A stretch of DNA of 64,000 bases from Perilla frutescens (GCA_026008535.1 BRKX01000006.1:38118664-38182663); one strand, 5' to 3'. Numbered from the stretch's first letter, positions 1 through 11,936 are shown. The notes: generated by a model not told the origin, from the sequence alone. Translations and numbers: made by a program.

Positions 1-897
1 TTTATACGACTTCCACTACCTTTAGTCTTCATAAAGTCAGGTGGAAACACCTCAACTTCACTAGGTGCAGATAACCCATAAGAAAATAATTGATATAGTC
101 CTTGAATTTCTGAAGAACCCAGGAATAAGATTCAACATCCTCACCTCGACATTAAAGTAGCCCCAAAGGTGACAAGCCTCCCATGATTATCCTTTTCAGT
201 AAAGGGTGCAAAAATTATTAAATACATGCCAACATATAAAAGATCACAAATCTATGTTATTATAATGTCTTTCTCATCATAAACAAAAGACTATAAATGC
301 CAACATTGTCACCTAACAAAATATTCAAACATCAATTAACAGTGCTAAAAAAGGCAATGGAAGTGTTAAAATTTCAACTACCAGTGTTAAAACAGCAGAA
401 TGCAAATGCTAAAATAATAGAATACCAATGTTTGCCCTTGCACATTTAAGAATAAACCTTTCATGTGAAGGGTCTATATTTCTATTCAGATTCATAAACT
501 CTTTGTGTGTATCCAAAACAAGAGAATGTGAATGTTTTTCTTCAAATAGTCCAACATTTTACCCATCAGAACCAATATACTTCAACCATATCCTAGCCAT
601 GCAGTAAGTCCTCTTAGCAAAATCAATCGATGTGTTTTTAAGTCCCTCGCGGTTGCACAAAACATACTTCCAAATTATAGTACCATCTTTAGACCTCTTT
701 ATAGTAGATAAACGAGTATCAAATTCACATGATGAAGCATACACCTTGTAAAATGTTATACCATCATCTAAAGTAGGAAATATTTTGCCGAATCCAGGCT
801 TCAAAGATGATTTACAGTTAGGTATGTAAAATTCAGAAAAACCGGGAGAAATCTCCAAAGTGGAAGAAACACAATCTGCACATTCATCAATACACAA
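1..897 (-). pseudogene. FAR1/FHY3-type (Mutator-transposase-derived) gene remains, running off the left edge
   Basis: Separate minus-strand stretches read as a FAR1-related protein. Positions 897-559 are a 112-codon open exon with an N-terminal FAR1 DNA-binding region (FYKVYASSCEF, then KDGTIIWKYVLCNREG). About 500-420 encodes a segment ending KCARANIG. Positions 213-96 carry part of the MULE transposase core: LVTFGATLMSR, then a one-base frame change near 143, then EDVESYSWVLQKF. Positions 60-1 end in a TKGSGSRI segment typical of the family's C-terminus. FAR1/FRS proteins are domesticated MULE transposases that act as transcription factors; this copy lacks most of the transposase core, has stops between segments and a frame change, so it is probably dead. 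It could be a decayed MULE transposase rather than a host FRS gene. The open exon ends in a GGGTAAAA that could be a splice donor. Confidence 0.62.
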
Positions 898-1320
898 CTA
901 ATCACGTTAATGCTTAAAAAAAACATATTCTTCGATAATGCTAAAATTGTTCACAGTAGTGCTAAAATAGGTTACAGAAGTGCTAAACATTGTAATACTA
1001 GTGCTAAACCATTTGTTGGCAACATGTTTTTCTAACACTCAATTATTTTTACAATACTAATAACTAGTTTCGTAATGCTAAAAATAACGTCTCTAATGCT
1101 AATAAGTCAATTTGTAATTCTAGCAAATATGCAGAGATACACGAATATAGTAATTACAAATAGTGCTAAAACTAATTACATCAGTGCTAAAACTCTATTA
1201 ACAAGATGTTTTTCTGATATTCATTCGATTTTACAATGATAATAACTAGTTGATAATGCTAATAATTCATGTTGTGATGCTAACAAATCTGCAGAGATAC
1301 GAGTACATAGCAATATGAAA
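310..1320. repeat. Degenerate TGCTAAAA motif array with a ~180-bp duplication
   Basis: The motif (A/G)TGCTAAAA or a close variant recurs roughly every 20-60 bp through this AT-rich stretch, on both sides of and within the FAR1-like remains. Inside it, 1021-1153 and 1202-1314 are diverged direct copies: both have an ATGTTTTTCT block, an ACAAT.ATAATAACTAGTT block and a GCAGAGATAC block in the same order. Such subterminal repeats are common near ends of Mutator-like and hAT elements, but no complete element is visible. Confidence 0.5.
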
Positions 1321-1734
1321 CCATAATCTGCAGAACTAAAAATACATATTGATCCTCAAAAATCAAAAAGTTCAACTTAATCAGCTTCATCAACATTATC
1401 GATCAAATCTAAAACCACAACAAAATCGAAGAGAATCACGTGAAAAATCACAGAAAAAGTACAACAAAAATATTTTTACCCGGCATCATCATCCAAGAAC
1501 AACGAACAACCAAAGCTCGGGGACTCGCGTGAACAACGATTAATATGAATAGATTTCGAAGAGAATCAATTGGAATATAGATTACATAAACACAACAAAA
1601 TCGAAGAGAAATTAGGAGAATCGCGTGAAAAAGGAATCAAATTTAGAATGGAAGTATAGATTACAAAGGAAATAGATTTCGGTCCAAAAAATAATAGATT
1701 TCATAAATTACGAAAATACCCTCAATTCATTAAA

Positions 1735-1872
1735 AAGTCACTAAAATTACAATAATGCCACCGCGTTTTTTAATTTTTGGAACGTATCTTGACCGTCCAA
1801 ATAGGCGAGATCTATGGCTCTGATTGGTTTCCTGTTCTCGTAAGGGGGTGTGGTTCTCATTTGATCCAATCT
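1735..1872. mobile_element. Possible terminal segment of a Mutator-like element
   Basis: A relatively GC-rich block ends in GGGGGTGTGGTTCTCATTTG and sits in AT-rich DNA next to FAR1/MULE-like coding remains. Its placement is what a terminal inverted repeat of a MULE would look like. The partner end would be left of the window, so no inverted repeat or 9-bp target duplication can be shown. Low confidence. Confidence 0.25.
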
Positions 1873-2924
1873 CTACATATATATACATACATACATATAT
1901 ATATATATGACATGTCACTTTTATTTTTCCAACAGAACATTCAATCATATTTCATTATCTACGCGTGTTTCGATTTCAATGTTTACATTTTTTGTCATAA
2001 GTTTTATTTTCTTGACTTTTGGGTATCAAGTTTTATTTTTTCAATTTTTTTTTATTCCAAAATTAACATCCTCAAGTAACTGTAAAGTAAATTGTTAATT
2101 TTAGAATAAAAAAATCAAAAAAATAAAATTTAGCATAAAAAAATTCGTGAATAAATATTGGGACCAGTAAATTAAGTATGGAACTATAAGCGTTGTGACC
2201 GTAATCTTGGAATGCAGTCCATTTTGACGAGGTGATCTAGTCGTGAGCTCGTCGTACACCCAACAACATAGCATAGGCTCTAACTATACTTGCTATTACC
2301 AATTCATTCTTCTTTCCCCTAAAAACAAACATCTATATTTTAATAGATTAGAAAAAAGTAGTTGAGGGAGAGACGTGCAGCAGTTTTGTTGGAATTGAAA
2401 AACCATGCAATCACTATAAAGCGGACACGAATACAATTGGCGCTGCTATCAATGGGCGTTTTAAATTTTGGGCCCTACATTCTAATCCAAATGATCCAAT
2501 CTTCGTTAAATTATTTCACTCTTATCCACATTTTGTATGTTTCTGATGAAAAGTTACATTTTTTTTTTCTATTTGGAATTTGTTTTATACACTTGTTTGT
2601 GAGACCGTATGAGAAGATGATAGATAAGTATAATACATTAATATTAAATTTATTTGTAAAATTAAAGTTGATGATTAGGTAAGACTCCGGCATCTGCTAA
2701 TCATCTGTATTTGAATATAAATTTCATTTTGAAAGTGTGATATGTATTATCATAGATAATTATTAAAAATATTGGACTAAAATATTATTGTATACATTAA
2801 TTAAATTTCTATTATAAGACATTTACACAATATATGGTAACTATTAACTAATTACAGTATGTTAGGACTTGTAATTTTTGGTTTTGAGAATTAAAGTAGA
2901 GATCCTCTACTTCCAACTTTATGT
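1873..2924. other. AT-rich intergenic DNA, no gene seen
   Basis: Contains a TA/TACA microsatellite at about 1878-1908 and long A/T runs. Short open frames here have no recognisable domain, and their composition is that of the surrounding AT-rich DNA. Confidence 0.6.
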
Positions 2925-3200
2925 GTCAGTATTAAAATTATATATTGTTAATAATATTTTTTATAAAAAATAAAATTTATTATATTATAACTAATTATAA
3001 TTAATATTTATTGCTAAAAATTAAAATTTTAAAATTATATACCTTAAGTTTAGAATAATCAATCCCAAAAATCAATTATATTAACTAAAAATGAAAATTA
3101 AATATTAAACAATAATTATGAACTCTAATTGGGTGGAATAAACCTTACATAACATTGTAAAATTATACCAAACCTAAAGAAATTAAAAATGAAGAAAAAA
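2925..3200 (+). repeat. Copy of a dispersed AT-rich repeat
   Basis: This stretch matches 55255-55505 in the same orientation and 54590-54780 in the opposite one. The shared core runs TATATTATAACTAATTATAA, then a block around AAATCAATTATATTAA, then a block around AATAATTATRAACTCTAATT. See the findings for the other copies. It has no coding content. Confidence 0.55.
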
Positions 3201-3765
3201 TGAAAGAAAACATAATAATTTTAAGGTTTGGTACATGATTAGCACACACAAATTGAAATTAGAGGATCTCAAGTGCAAGAATTAGGCTTGATAGACATTT
3301 TTTTCGAGGTCTATTAAGTGTTTGATTCATTTTGAGCCCTTGATAGATTATCAACTCGTCATAGCTCGGGATGATATCATCCATTTGAGTGATACGTTTC
3401 ACCATACTAACGTAATTATTTTTATCACATTATTAATAAAAATTAAAATCCGCAACTATTCTCGTCCAAATAAATACAACTTCAACAATTATCAATAAAA
3501 ATCTTATATAAATGATAATTTCGGTGTTCTTCTACATTTTAATCATAATCTTTCAATTTAAATAGAATATTGACAATTCATTCTAAATATTCAATCAATC
3601 TTATTTATCTCATCAATCAAATTAAACGGGATCTAAATGAATTGTGCCAACTCTAAAATTTTCAACTAATTTACCAAACACGATCAAGGGACTGCATGAT
3701 GAGAAATTCTTAACCACACTACACTAACCTACTGAAATGTTAACACATGACAAGTGACAACACAC

Positions 3766-3808
<43 letters not shown>

Positions 3809-3880
3809 AAGTTCCATACCTAAAACATTACATATATATATGTATAATTCAATAAAAATGCATAGGTTAAAACTTATTGA
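3201..3880. other. AT-rich upstream region of the sucrose synthase gene with a 38-bp poly-A run
   Basis: Non-coding. A pure A tract occupies 3769-3806. It could be the tail of an old retroposed sequence or a simple slippage tract; no source sequence is recognisable to its left and no target duplication was seen. Nothing else is supported here. Confidence 0.6.
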
Positions 3881-4020
3881 CCAATAACTATAAATATTCC
3901 CCAAAATATAGTGTCGTAACTTAGATACTACGTGGTGGCATTATATTACATCCCACTGCTACTGTAATCCATCAACCGCCACCTTCTCTCTCTCTCTCTC
4001 TTAGCAATTTGGCATCACTA

Positions 4021-4057
<37 letters not shown>

Positions 4058-4172
4058 GTAATTTAGCATCACTCCTATTCTCTCGCGTTTGATTCTCCAG
4101 TTTCAACCCCCAGGAACAGGAAAATTAGTTCAGGAATTTGTCAATATTTGGTATACAACACTTGATATCTCA
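3881..4172 (+). promoter_or_regulatory. Putative core promoter and CT-rich 5' leader of the sucrose synthase gene
   Basis: A CCAAT sequence at 3881-3885 is followed at once by TATAAATA at 3890-3897. Transcription would then begin about 3920-3930, giving a leader of about 240 nt. The leader contains two (CT)n tracts, 3983-4000 and 4024-4055. CT-rich leaders are common in plant genes. The start site is inferred from motif spacing only. Confidence 0.45.
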
Positions 4173-7100
4173 ATGGGGCACCCCAAATTACAGAAATTGC
4201 CCAGCATGAGAGAAAGGGTCGAAGACACCCTTTCCGCTCACAGAAACGAACTCGTCGCTCTCCTTTCCAGGTCTCTCTCTCTCTCTCTATTACTGAAAAT
4301 CCCAGCAAGATTTGGTTTCCACCTTAAAAACTAGTGTGTGATAAATCTCTCTTAGGTTTCTTCAAAGTGGTTCCGGAAGTTTGAAGATCACACTATTACT
4401 TGTTTTTTAGCATGATTTTGGGTTTGGCTTTTCATTTAAAGAATTATGTTTCACTGATTGCTTGTTTTCTACTTTGTGTGAAGATATGTGGCGCAGGGGA
4501 AGAGTATACTTCAGCCCCATCACCTGATTGACGAACTCGAAAGTATCATCTGCGCTGATTCAGCCAAGAATACTCTATGCGATGGCCCTTTCAGTGAAGT
4601 TTTGAAGTGTGCTCAAGTAATTTTATTTCAAATATGTTTATATTTAATATAATTTTATTTAAGTTTGATGCAAGTGTATTTTTGTATTTGGGAGATTTCA
4701 ATGGAACTCTGTAGTAGGTATTGTGTTTTGTGAGTGTTGGCAAGATCATCGAATATCTTGAAATTAAGCTCGTAAAGGATCCTTTTATATTCTAGTTAAG
4801 AGAGAGAGATGTTTATTTTGATGGCAGGAAGCGATTGTCATACCACCTTTTGTTGCTATAGCTGTTCGACCCAGGCCCGGTGTTTGGGAGTTTGTTCGGG
4901 TTAATGTGTACGAACTCAGTGTTGAGGAGTTGAAAGTTTCCGAATATCTACGCTTCAAAGAAGATCTTGTTGATGGGGAGTGAGTGACATATCTGCTGCT
5001 TAATGAGTGTAATTTTCAGTTGTTGGATTGGATTGATTGATTCTCATGAGATATTGATTGTTTTCTTTTCACTTGCAATGTGCTCTAGGAAGGATGACCC
5101 TTATCTTCTTGAACTGGATTTTGAGCCGTTTAATGCATCATTCCCCCGCCCAACTCGATCATCATCTATTGGTAATGGGGTCCAATTCCTCAATCGCCAT
5201 CTCTCTTCAATCATGTTTCGGAACAAAGAATCTCTGGAGCCATTACTTGATTTCCTTAGAGTACACAAACATAAGGGTCATGTAAGTTTAAGTTCTCCTA
5301 TATACCTGCGTGCTTTTATACCACTTCTCTGTTTCCACTTGTGTTGATGATGATATAATGAAAAAAGCATGATTCATGCATGGAGATTGTATTTTAATGT
5401 ACTAAAGTATATATCCATGGCTGTCAGTTTTGGTCGAGTCCAATGACTGAAGTGATCTTATCACAATTCCCTACCTGCCTTGAGTCGTCAATTTTGCAAT
5501 GGGTGAATCAACCTAATGCTTATTGAATGTTTCATCAACATAGGTTTTGATGTTGAATGAACGGATTCAAAGGATCTCCCGGCTTGAGTCTGCTCTGGCT
5601 AAGGCTGAGGAATATGTCTCTAAACTACCACCAGAAACACCTTATTCTGAGTTTGAATTTGTGTGAGTTTTGTCCATTCAATCATTCTTGCAGGGAATAT
5701 CCCTACCTTTGAGAAGTTAGATTTATGTCATTGAATGAACTGTTGTGCGGGTTTGCAGATTGCAAGGAATGGGTTTTGAGAGAGGTTGGGGAGATACTGC
5801 TGAACGGGTTGTTGAGATGTTGCATCTCCTCTCTGACATCCTTCAAGCTCCTGATCCTGCGACTCTGGAAACATTTCTTGGTAGATTACCTATGGTGTTT
5901 AATGTTGTAATTTTGTCAATACATGGATATTTTGGCCAAGCAAATGTCCTAGGTCTGCCTGACACTGGCGGTCAGGTAATCATCTCTAAAGATTCTTTAT
6001 TAGGTTTTAAGCAACTAATGAGTTTACTTTAATACATCAGCTACTTGAAGCTCTCCTCTCGTACTTTCAGTTTTTTTTTTTCTTCCGAAAATGTTCCCAT
6101 TATTGTGATGAGCTCTTAGATTCCATTTGTAATGATCAATGGAGTTGGGTCCAGACTTTGTATCCTAATACGTGAGAAATCAAATTCATCAAACCTTACT
6201 ACAAGCGACATCGAATATTGTTTTGGGGGGCTGAGGGTACAAGTTAACATTTTGTGGCAGTTGCAGAATTAATGCGAATGTAGTTTTAGTCTTAGTTAAT
6301 TAAGAGTGAAGCTGGAACTGGCAGGAAAGTTGATACTTTATTTTCCATAGTATTTTTTTTTTCCTTCTTTGTTAGAAACCCAAAATACGATCAATTTCTT
6401 TAGCCATATGAGAGAGTGAGTGTGTGTGTTTCCCTTTTTGTGGTTTTGAGTTCACTTCAGATTTCCATTCTTATTTTGTTTCATCCACAGATTGTGTATA
6501 TACTAGATCAAGTACGTGCCTTGGAGACAGAAATGATCCAAAGGATTAAGAAGCAAGGGCTGAATATCAAACCTCGGATTTTAATTGTACGCTCAAGTAA
6601 TTCCATTAATTTTTATTTTTACTTGTTTATGTGATTATGTTTTTTTTTTCTATCTTCACATTTTTTTTCTTTGTCCAGGTTACTAGATTAATACCCGATG
6701 CAAAGGGCACCTCGTGCAACCAGCGACTGGAGAAGATAAGTGGTTGTGAGTACTCACATATTCTACGAGTTCCTTTTAAAACAGACCATGGAATACTTCG
6801 CCAATGGATTTCAAGATTTGAAGTCTGGCCCTATCTGGAGAAGTTTTCAGAGGTATGGGTGAACGTTACTGGTGAAAAACTTCTTGAAAATGGTCATTGT
6901 CTCCTTCATGCCGGTGTAAACAATTATTATAAATTGTTCATAAAGAGCATTTCAGCATAATATGATTAATGGATGTCTGAATAATGAGTCAATAAGTGAA
7001 GAAAATATTTGTACCTTGCAACCTATAGTGGCCACTTACTGTTGTCTGAAATGCAACATTGTGCTGCCAACTCAACCATGAAATATTAGCACTTGAGAAA

Positions 7101-8595
7101 CTTCCCAGAAGATTAGTGATACTGTATGGATTATCTGGAGTATAATGATTATTCTCAGCGGTAACTATATCTCGGTGTCCTCATCGTTGAGAACTATGTA
7201 GTCGTAAAGATCCTTAGAAAAGATATTTGGAAGTTGTAGCAAATAAATATAAGAAAACTATATGATCCCGCTTGGGCATTCAGAATTTTCAGGATCATAT
7301 GACTGTTTTAAGATTCTAAGGTTAGTGAAACAAGATAGTGACGGGAGATCATAGCAGCTGCTTTAATTGTATTTGGATGATAGTTTTTTGGAATCTCCTG
7401 AACTCTATTATCCTCTTTCTGTTAGGATGCTGCTGGTGAAATTGCTGCTGAGTTGCAAGGTGTACCAGATCTAATTATTGGTAACTATAGTGATGGAAAC
7501 CTTGTAGCTTCCTTATTATCCCATAAGATGGGAGTCACAGAGGTGAAAAATGATACTCGTATTTGCGTAGTTATTTAAATTTAATGTGTTTGCAATATAT
7601 AACTGAAGTTCGTGGTCCCATATCCAGTGTACCATTGCACATGCCTTGGAGAAAACAAAATATCCAGATTCTGACATATATTGGAAAAAATATGAGGACA
7701 AATATCACTTCTCATGTCAGTTCACTGCTGATCTACTAGCCATGAATCATTCCGACTTTATAATCACCAGTACATACCAAGAAATTGCCGGAACGTAAGT
7801 AACTCGTTTTTGCTTATTGATGTCAATATTCCCCTTCTGTTTTGGTACACCAAGCTGCTTATTGACAGAACTTTTTATGCTTTTGGTGGGTACCGTAGCC
7901 TATTCTGTGAAGTGTTGCTCGAATTTTGTTTCTTTTGAACTCCCATTTTCTGGATAATATAAACCTCAATAAATCTCATTGCCATGCAACCTGGGATTTG
8001 GCACATCTAAAAAAAATAATCCTTACAAATTGATTTTCTCTCTGAATTTTGTTGTGCACAAGATAATAAGCCTCAATAAAGTTTAGTTCACCGTCATACA
8101 ACCTGGCCTTTGGCATGTCTAGAAACAATAGTCCTTGCAAATCAAGTTTTCTGAGCATCAGATATGACTTTATATCTGTCAACAGTTTAAGCACGGAAGA
8201 GAAACTAGTTTACATCTCAAGTAACACGTCTTCTGCTTTTTTTCACAGTAAGAACTCTGTTGGTCAATATGAGAGTCATGCAGCTTTCACTCTACCTGGT
8301 CTGTATCGTGTTGTTCATGGAATCGACGTTTTTGATCCTAAGTTCAACATAGTTTCTCCTGGAGCTGATGAGAGCATATACTTCCCCTATACTGAGAAGG
8401 CAAAACGACTCACTTCTCTACATGAATCCCTTGAAAAGCTAATTTACAATCCGGAACAGAATGATGAGCACATGTAAGTTAACATTACACGAGTGCAAGT
8501 TTGACTGCAATTTTCTTGTAAGCTTATAATTATTAATTTAGCATGAGTATAGTATGTAATCTGTTTGATCACCTCTTAGGCCTATTTCTCATGTG

Positions 8596-8638
<43 letters not shown>

Positions 8639-9832
8639 TGTGCATGAAACCATTATTGGAAGAAAATTTGCCAGATCTGTCTAGGGAAGAATATTGAGTT
8701 TGAGATTGTATCTCCCTTTCTACATGACAGTGGAACATTGAAAGATCCGTCAAAGCCCATAATATTTTCGATGGCTAGACTCGATCGGGTTAAAAACATT
8801 ACAGGACTGGTGGAGATGTATGGTAAAACTGCAAAGCTAAAGGAATTGGCTAATCTTGTCGTGGTTGCTGGTTACACTGATGTGAAAAAATCACGTGACA
8901 GAGAAGAAATATCAGAAATTGAGAAGATGCATGCCCTTATTAAGCAATATAATCTGGATGGCCATATAAGGTGGATAGCAGCACAAACAAATAGGGCACG
9001 TAACGGGGAGCTCTACCGGTACATAGCTGACAAGAGAGGGATTTTTGTTCAGGTAACATGTTTGAAACTAATTGTGTATTATACCAACTGCTCTTACTTG
9101 AATCTCATATCCTGGTTATGTTATATTTTTAATTTCTTTCTTTAGCCTGCATTCTATGAAGCATTCGGGCTCACATTGGTGGAGGCTATGGGCTGTGGCC
9201 TCCCGACGTTTGCTACTTGCCATGGTGGTCCGTTGGAAATTATTGAAGATGGTATATCCGGATTCCATATAGATCCATACCATCCAGATAAGGCAGGAGA
9301 TCTTATGGCTGATTTCTTTGAAAAGTGCAATGAAGATCCTAACCACTGGGTGAATATAGCCGAAGGCGCTCTCCGCAGGATTGCTGAAAGGTAAGTGCTT
9401 TCTGCTCCGAAGGAAATTTATCATTGTTCCATGATGGAATTCTTCACTCCACATATAGCTTAGTGGAATTCATATTGTAAAATACAAACCTCTGAAACAT
9501 GTTTATATATATGAAGGTACACATGGAAGATTTACTCAGAGAGGCTGATGACATTAGCTGGTGTCTATGGCTTCTGGAAACATGTCTCCAAACTTGATAG
9601 GCTTGAAACTCATCGGTATCTTGAGATGTTCTACATTCTCAAATTTCGCCCCCTGGTGAGCTTCTTTTTTCCCTTACCTTGAATGTTCATGGCCGATCAT
9701 GTTTTATAAAGCACGTCAAATTCAATTGTCGATGATTGTTTCTCATTTTTGCTTGATATGCAAGATGCTGTGGTTTGTTTATCTGTGTTTCAGGTGAAAT
9801 CCGTTCCTTTGGCTATTGATGGTTCGTCTTGA
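4173..9832 (+). CDS. SUS: Sucrose synthase, 15 coding exons, SUS2/SUS3-like
   Basis: Cleaves sucrose with UDP to UDP-glucose and fructose (reversible, cytosolic or membrane-associated), feeding cellulose and starch synthesis. Exons: 4173-4270, 4484-4616, 4828-4979, 5089-5281, 5544-5662, 5759-5975, 6491-6586, 6679-6852, 7426-7542, 7628-7794, 8249-8473, 8731-9052, 9146-9390, 9517-9655, 9794-9832. Every intron is GT..AG, phases match, and the sum is 2436 nt, or 811 residues, normal for the family. The N-terminus (MGHPKLQKLPSMRERV) carries Ser11 in the usual phosphorylation context. The glycosyltransferase part has GYFGQANVLGLPDTGGQ at 288-304, R580 and K585 in ARLDRVKN, and the E676-x7-E684 motif in EAFGLTLVEAMG. 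The start is the first ATG with a family-like N-terminus. N-terminal wording (ELVALLSRYV, SVEELKVSEYLRFKE) resembles Arabidopsis SUS2/SUS3 more than SUS1; that placement is by memory. No defect seen. Confidence 0.95.
7960..8155 (+). repeat. Diverged tandem duplication inside sucrose synthase intron 10
   Basis: Two copies of about 80 bp lie head to tail: one near 7963-8040, one near 8068-8150. Both run through CCTCAATAAA, a CAACCTGG block, a TTTGGCA block and an AATAGTCCTTGCAAAT-like block in the same order with many substitutions. It explains much of the 454-bp length of this intron and is not exonic. Confidence 0.6.
8597..8634 (+). repeat. (CT)n microsatellite in sucrose synthase intron 11
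   Basis: About 19 uninterrupted CT units, roughly 95 bp upstream of the exon 12 acceptor. Length polymorphism is likely; it makes the intron unusually pyrimidine-rich well before the acceptor. Confidence 0.9.
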
Positions 9833-10457
9833 GAGGTTTTCGATGTGGCCATGAGCCATCCAAGTAAATCTATGCTCAATTAAAAAAGGGAATAAGCTAG
9901 CAGAGTATGTATGTAATGTCATTAACTCGTGGATGAAGCAAATGGTTTATTGCATCTAATGCGTACTTTTATGAGTGTTGCTAGCACCTTCTGTGAATTA
10001 TGCATGACAATAAGAAACTATTAGCTTAACTTTTGTAATTGTTAGTTGTGAAAGCTACATATATAGCTATGCTGCTATAGTCGTGTGGAATATGTTGGGT
10101 TCACATGAGAAAAGATCTAGGTGTGAAAAATGAGAAAATGTTTATCGTATCGTAGTTCACAGCTTAAGTGTCCTAATTTTATTGTTTAATTACTATAATT
10201 TCATTGCACATTTGAGACAAAATAATTATGTAATAAAATTATATCAATTAAGCAGCAAATTACAATAAGATAAATATTTTTCACCTGGATCAAAATTTAG
10301 AGCCGTGTGTGGAATGTCTTAAATGTTTTTTCTTTTTCGATGAATGAGATTTCTTGTTTCAATGATTTGAACTATTTGAACTTATTTGCTATACTTAAAG
10401 AATAAATATTGTAAATGCATGTCATTTACCATCCTAATTTTGGAAGGGCAGGTCTTG
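9833..10457 (+). other. Sucrose synthase 3' region, then AT-rich intergenic DNA
   Basis: The stop at 9830-9832 is followed by AT-rich DNA with AATAAG-type sequences at about 9890 and 10009 that could serve as polyadenylation signals. The transcript end cannot be fixed from sequence alone. No further gene is visible. Confidence 0.45.
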
Positions 10458-10781
10458 TGTGCATTAGGTGAACATCAGACAATCAATGCGTTGATCCCGT
10501 CCACGCGCGTTGATCATAAAATCCGTCAAAATTAGTATCATTCATAATACTGAAAAGTATCAATTTCAAAGTTAAAAAGTATCATTTGTATCATTAAAAA
10601 GTATCTGTCAGAAAAAAAAAAAAAAAAAAAAATTGTTAAAATTAGTATCAATCTAATCACTAAAAAGTATCATTCAAAATTAAAGAAAGTATCACTTGTG
10701 TTCTTAAAAAGTATCATTCATTTTGACAACGCTTTGATCGGATCAACGCGCGTTGACCGTCTGATGTACATCTTATGTACA
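10458..10781. mobile_element. MITE of about 324 bp with ~40-bp terminal inverted repeats
   Basis: The left end (TGTGCATTAGGTGAACATCA, then GACAATCAATGCGTTGATCC) and the reverse complement of the right end (TGTACATAAGATGTACATCA, then GACGGTCAACGCGCGTTGAT) are clearly inverted copies. The interior is AT-rich and holds repeated AAAAAGTATCATT blocks and an A tract at about 10613-10631. No ORF. No convincing target duplication was found, so the superfamily is left open. Confidence 0.65.
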
Positions 10782-11159
10782 TAAGTATTTGTGATTTTCG
10801 CATTGATAAGGCTGGGCCTTGAGGAAATCTCTACCACTTAGCTACAAGATTAGTGGTTAAAAAAATGAATCAACTTCATTTTCGATCTCTACTGCATACT
10901 TAATAAGAATTTTCTTAAATTTCAATATAAATTCATTACTTGGCTTACACCAACACAATTTTAGAAAATTAAGTTATAATTAAATGAGAAAAAAAAAAGT
11001 CAACATACATCCATTTGTGGTTTGGGATCAGATTTGATACTTTAGGAAATAAATATGAGGCTCGTAAATATATTGGCACGTTCCGTGTTTTACATCGCAA
11101 TCCGTCTTATTTCTAGCAAAATGTAAATTTAAGAAATCGTTATACATTTTCATTTAGGA
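10782..11159. other. AT-rich intergenic DNA, nothing recognised
   Basis: No domain-bearing frame, RNA gene or repeat structure is visible between the MITE and the dispersed inverted repeat that begins near 11160. Confidence 0.5.
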
Positions 11160-11273
11160 TAATGCTCCTTGGTCACACTATGGCCGACCATAATTTCATA
11201 ATTATGGTATGTTATCATTATATGGTAAGTTTTGAATTAAATCTTTAATTAATGATTATTAGTATTTTACTAT

Positions 11274-11483
11274 GACAAAAACTTGTATGAGACGGTCTCA
11301 TACATGAGACGGATCAATACATGTGAGTTAATGATACTTCACCCATAAATAATGATACTTACATGCGGATATAAATAATGATACTCACATGTGAGTTAAT
11401 GATACTTCACCCATAAATAATGATCCCCGCATGTGAGTATTGACCCGTCTCATGTATGAGACGGTCTCACCCAAGTCTGCCCC
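11274..11483. mobile_element. 210-bp MITE with 9-bp target duplication (Mutator-like)
   Basis: Flanked by perfect TTTTACTAT duplications at 11265-11273 and 11484-11492. Inverted ends contain GAGACGGTCTCATACATGAG near 11290-11309 and its complement near the right end. Inside, TGAGTTAATGATACTTCACC occurs twice (about 11325 and 11391). The related copy at 39515-39175 has the target once and no element, so the insertion is proved by an empty paralogous site. A 9-bp duplication is typical of Mutator-like elements. Confidence 0.85.
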
Positions 11484-11722
11484 TTTTACTATTACATCCT
11501 TCATATTTATTTTAGAAATGTTTGTATTGTGTAATTTAAACATTCAAATGATCCACAAAATCTCATTAAAATATGTGCGGATCCTAAATAATATTTTATC
11601 AATTGAAATATTTTTTCCCAAAATTTTTTCTTTGATTTGTCATCCAAATATATATATATATATATATATATAATATACACACATGTGACACATGCACAAG
11701 TTTAATCTAATCCGACTTTTAA

Positions 11723-11836
11723 GTTTTAATTAATATAATAGAATTAACGTTTTTGGAATTGAATAAGTATATGCATGATGTTTTAATTAATATAATAGAA
11801 TTAACGTTTCTGGAATTGAATAAGTATATGCATGAA
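11723..11836 (+). repeat. 57-bp tandem duplication
   Basis: Units 11723-11779 and 11780-11836 are nearly identical, differing at one base inside the AACGTTTYTGGAATTGAATA block and at the last bases. It lies in the AT-rich block that is absent from the inverted partner copy. Confidence 0.85.
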
Positions 11837-11844
11837 TATTCTAG

Positions 11845-11845
<1 letters not shown>

Positions 11846-11936
<91 letters not shown>

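Noticed and set aside
3769..3806. Poly-A run as the tail of a processed retroposed gene
   Set aside because: No recognisable coding or SINE sequence precedes it and no flanking duplication was found.
5003..9454. Separate short ORFs across the sucrose synthase locus, taken as fragments of a pseudogene
   Set aside because: All 15 exons have consensus splice sites and compatible phases and give an uninterrupted protein of normal length.
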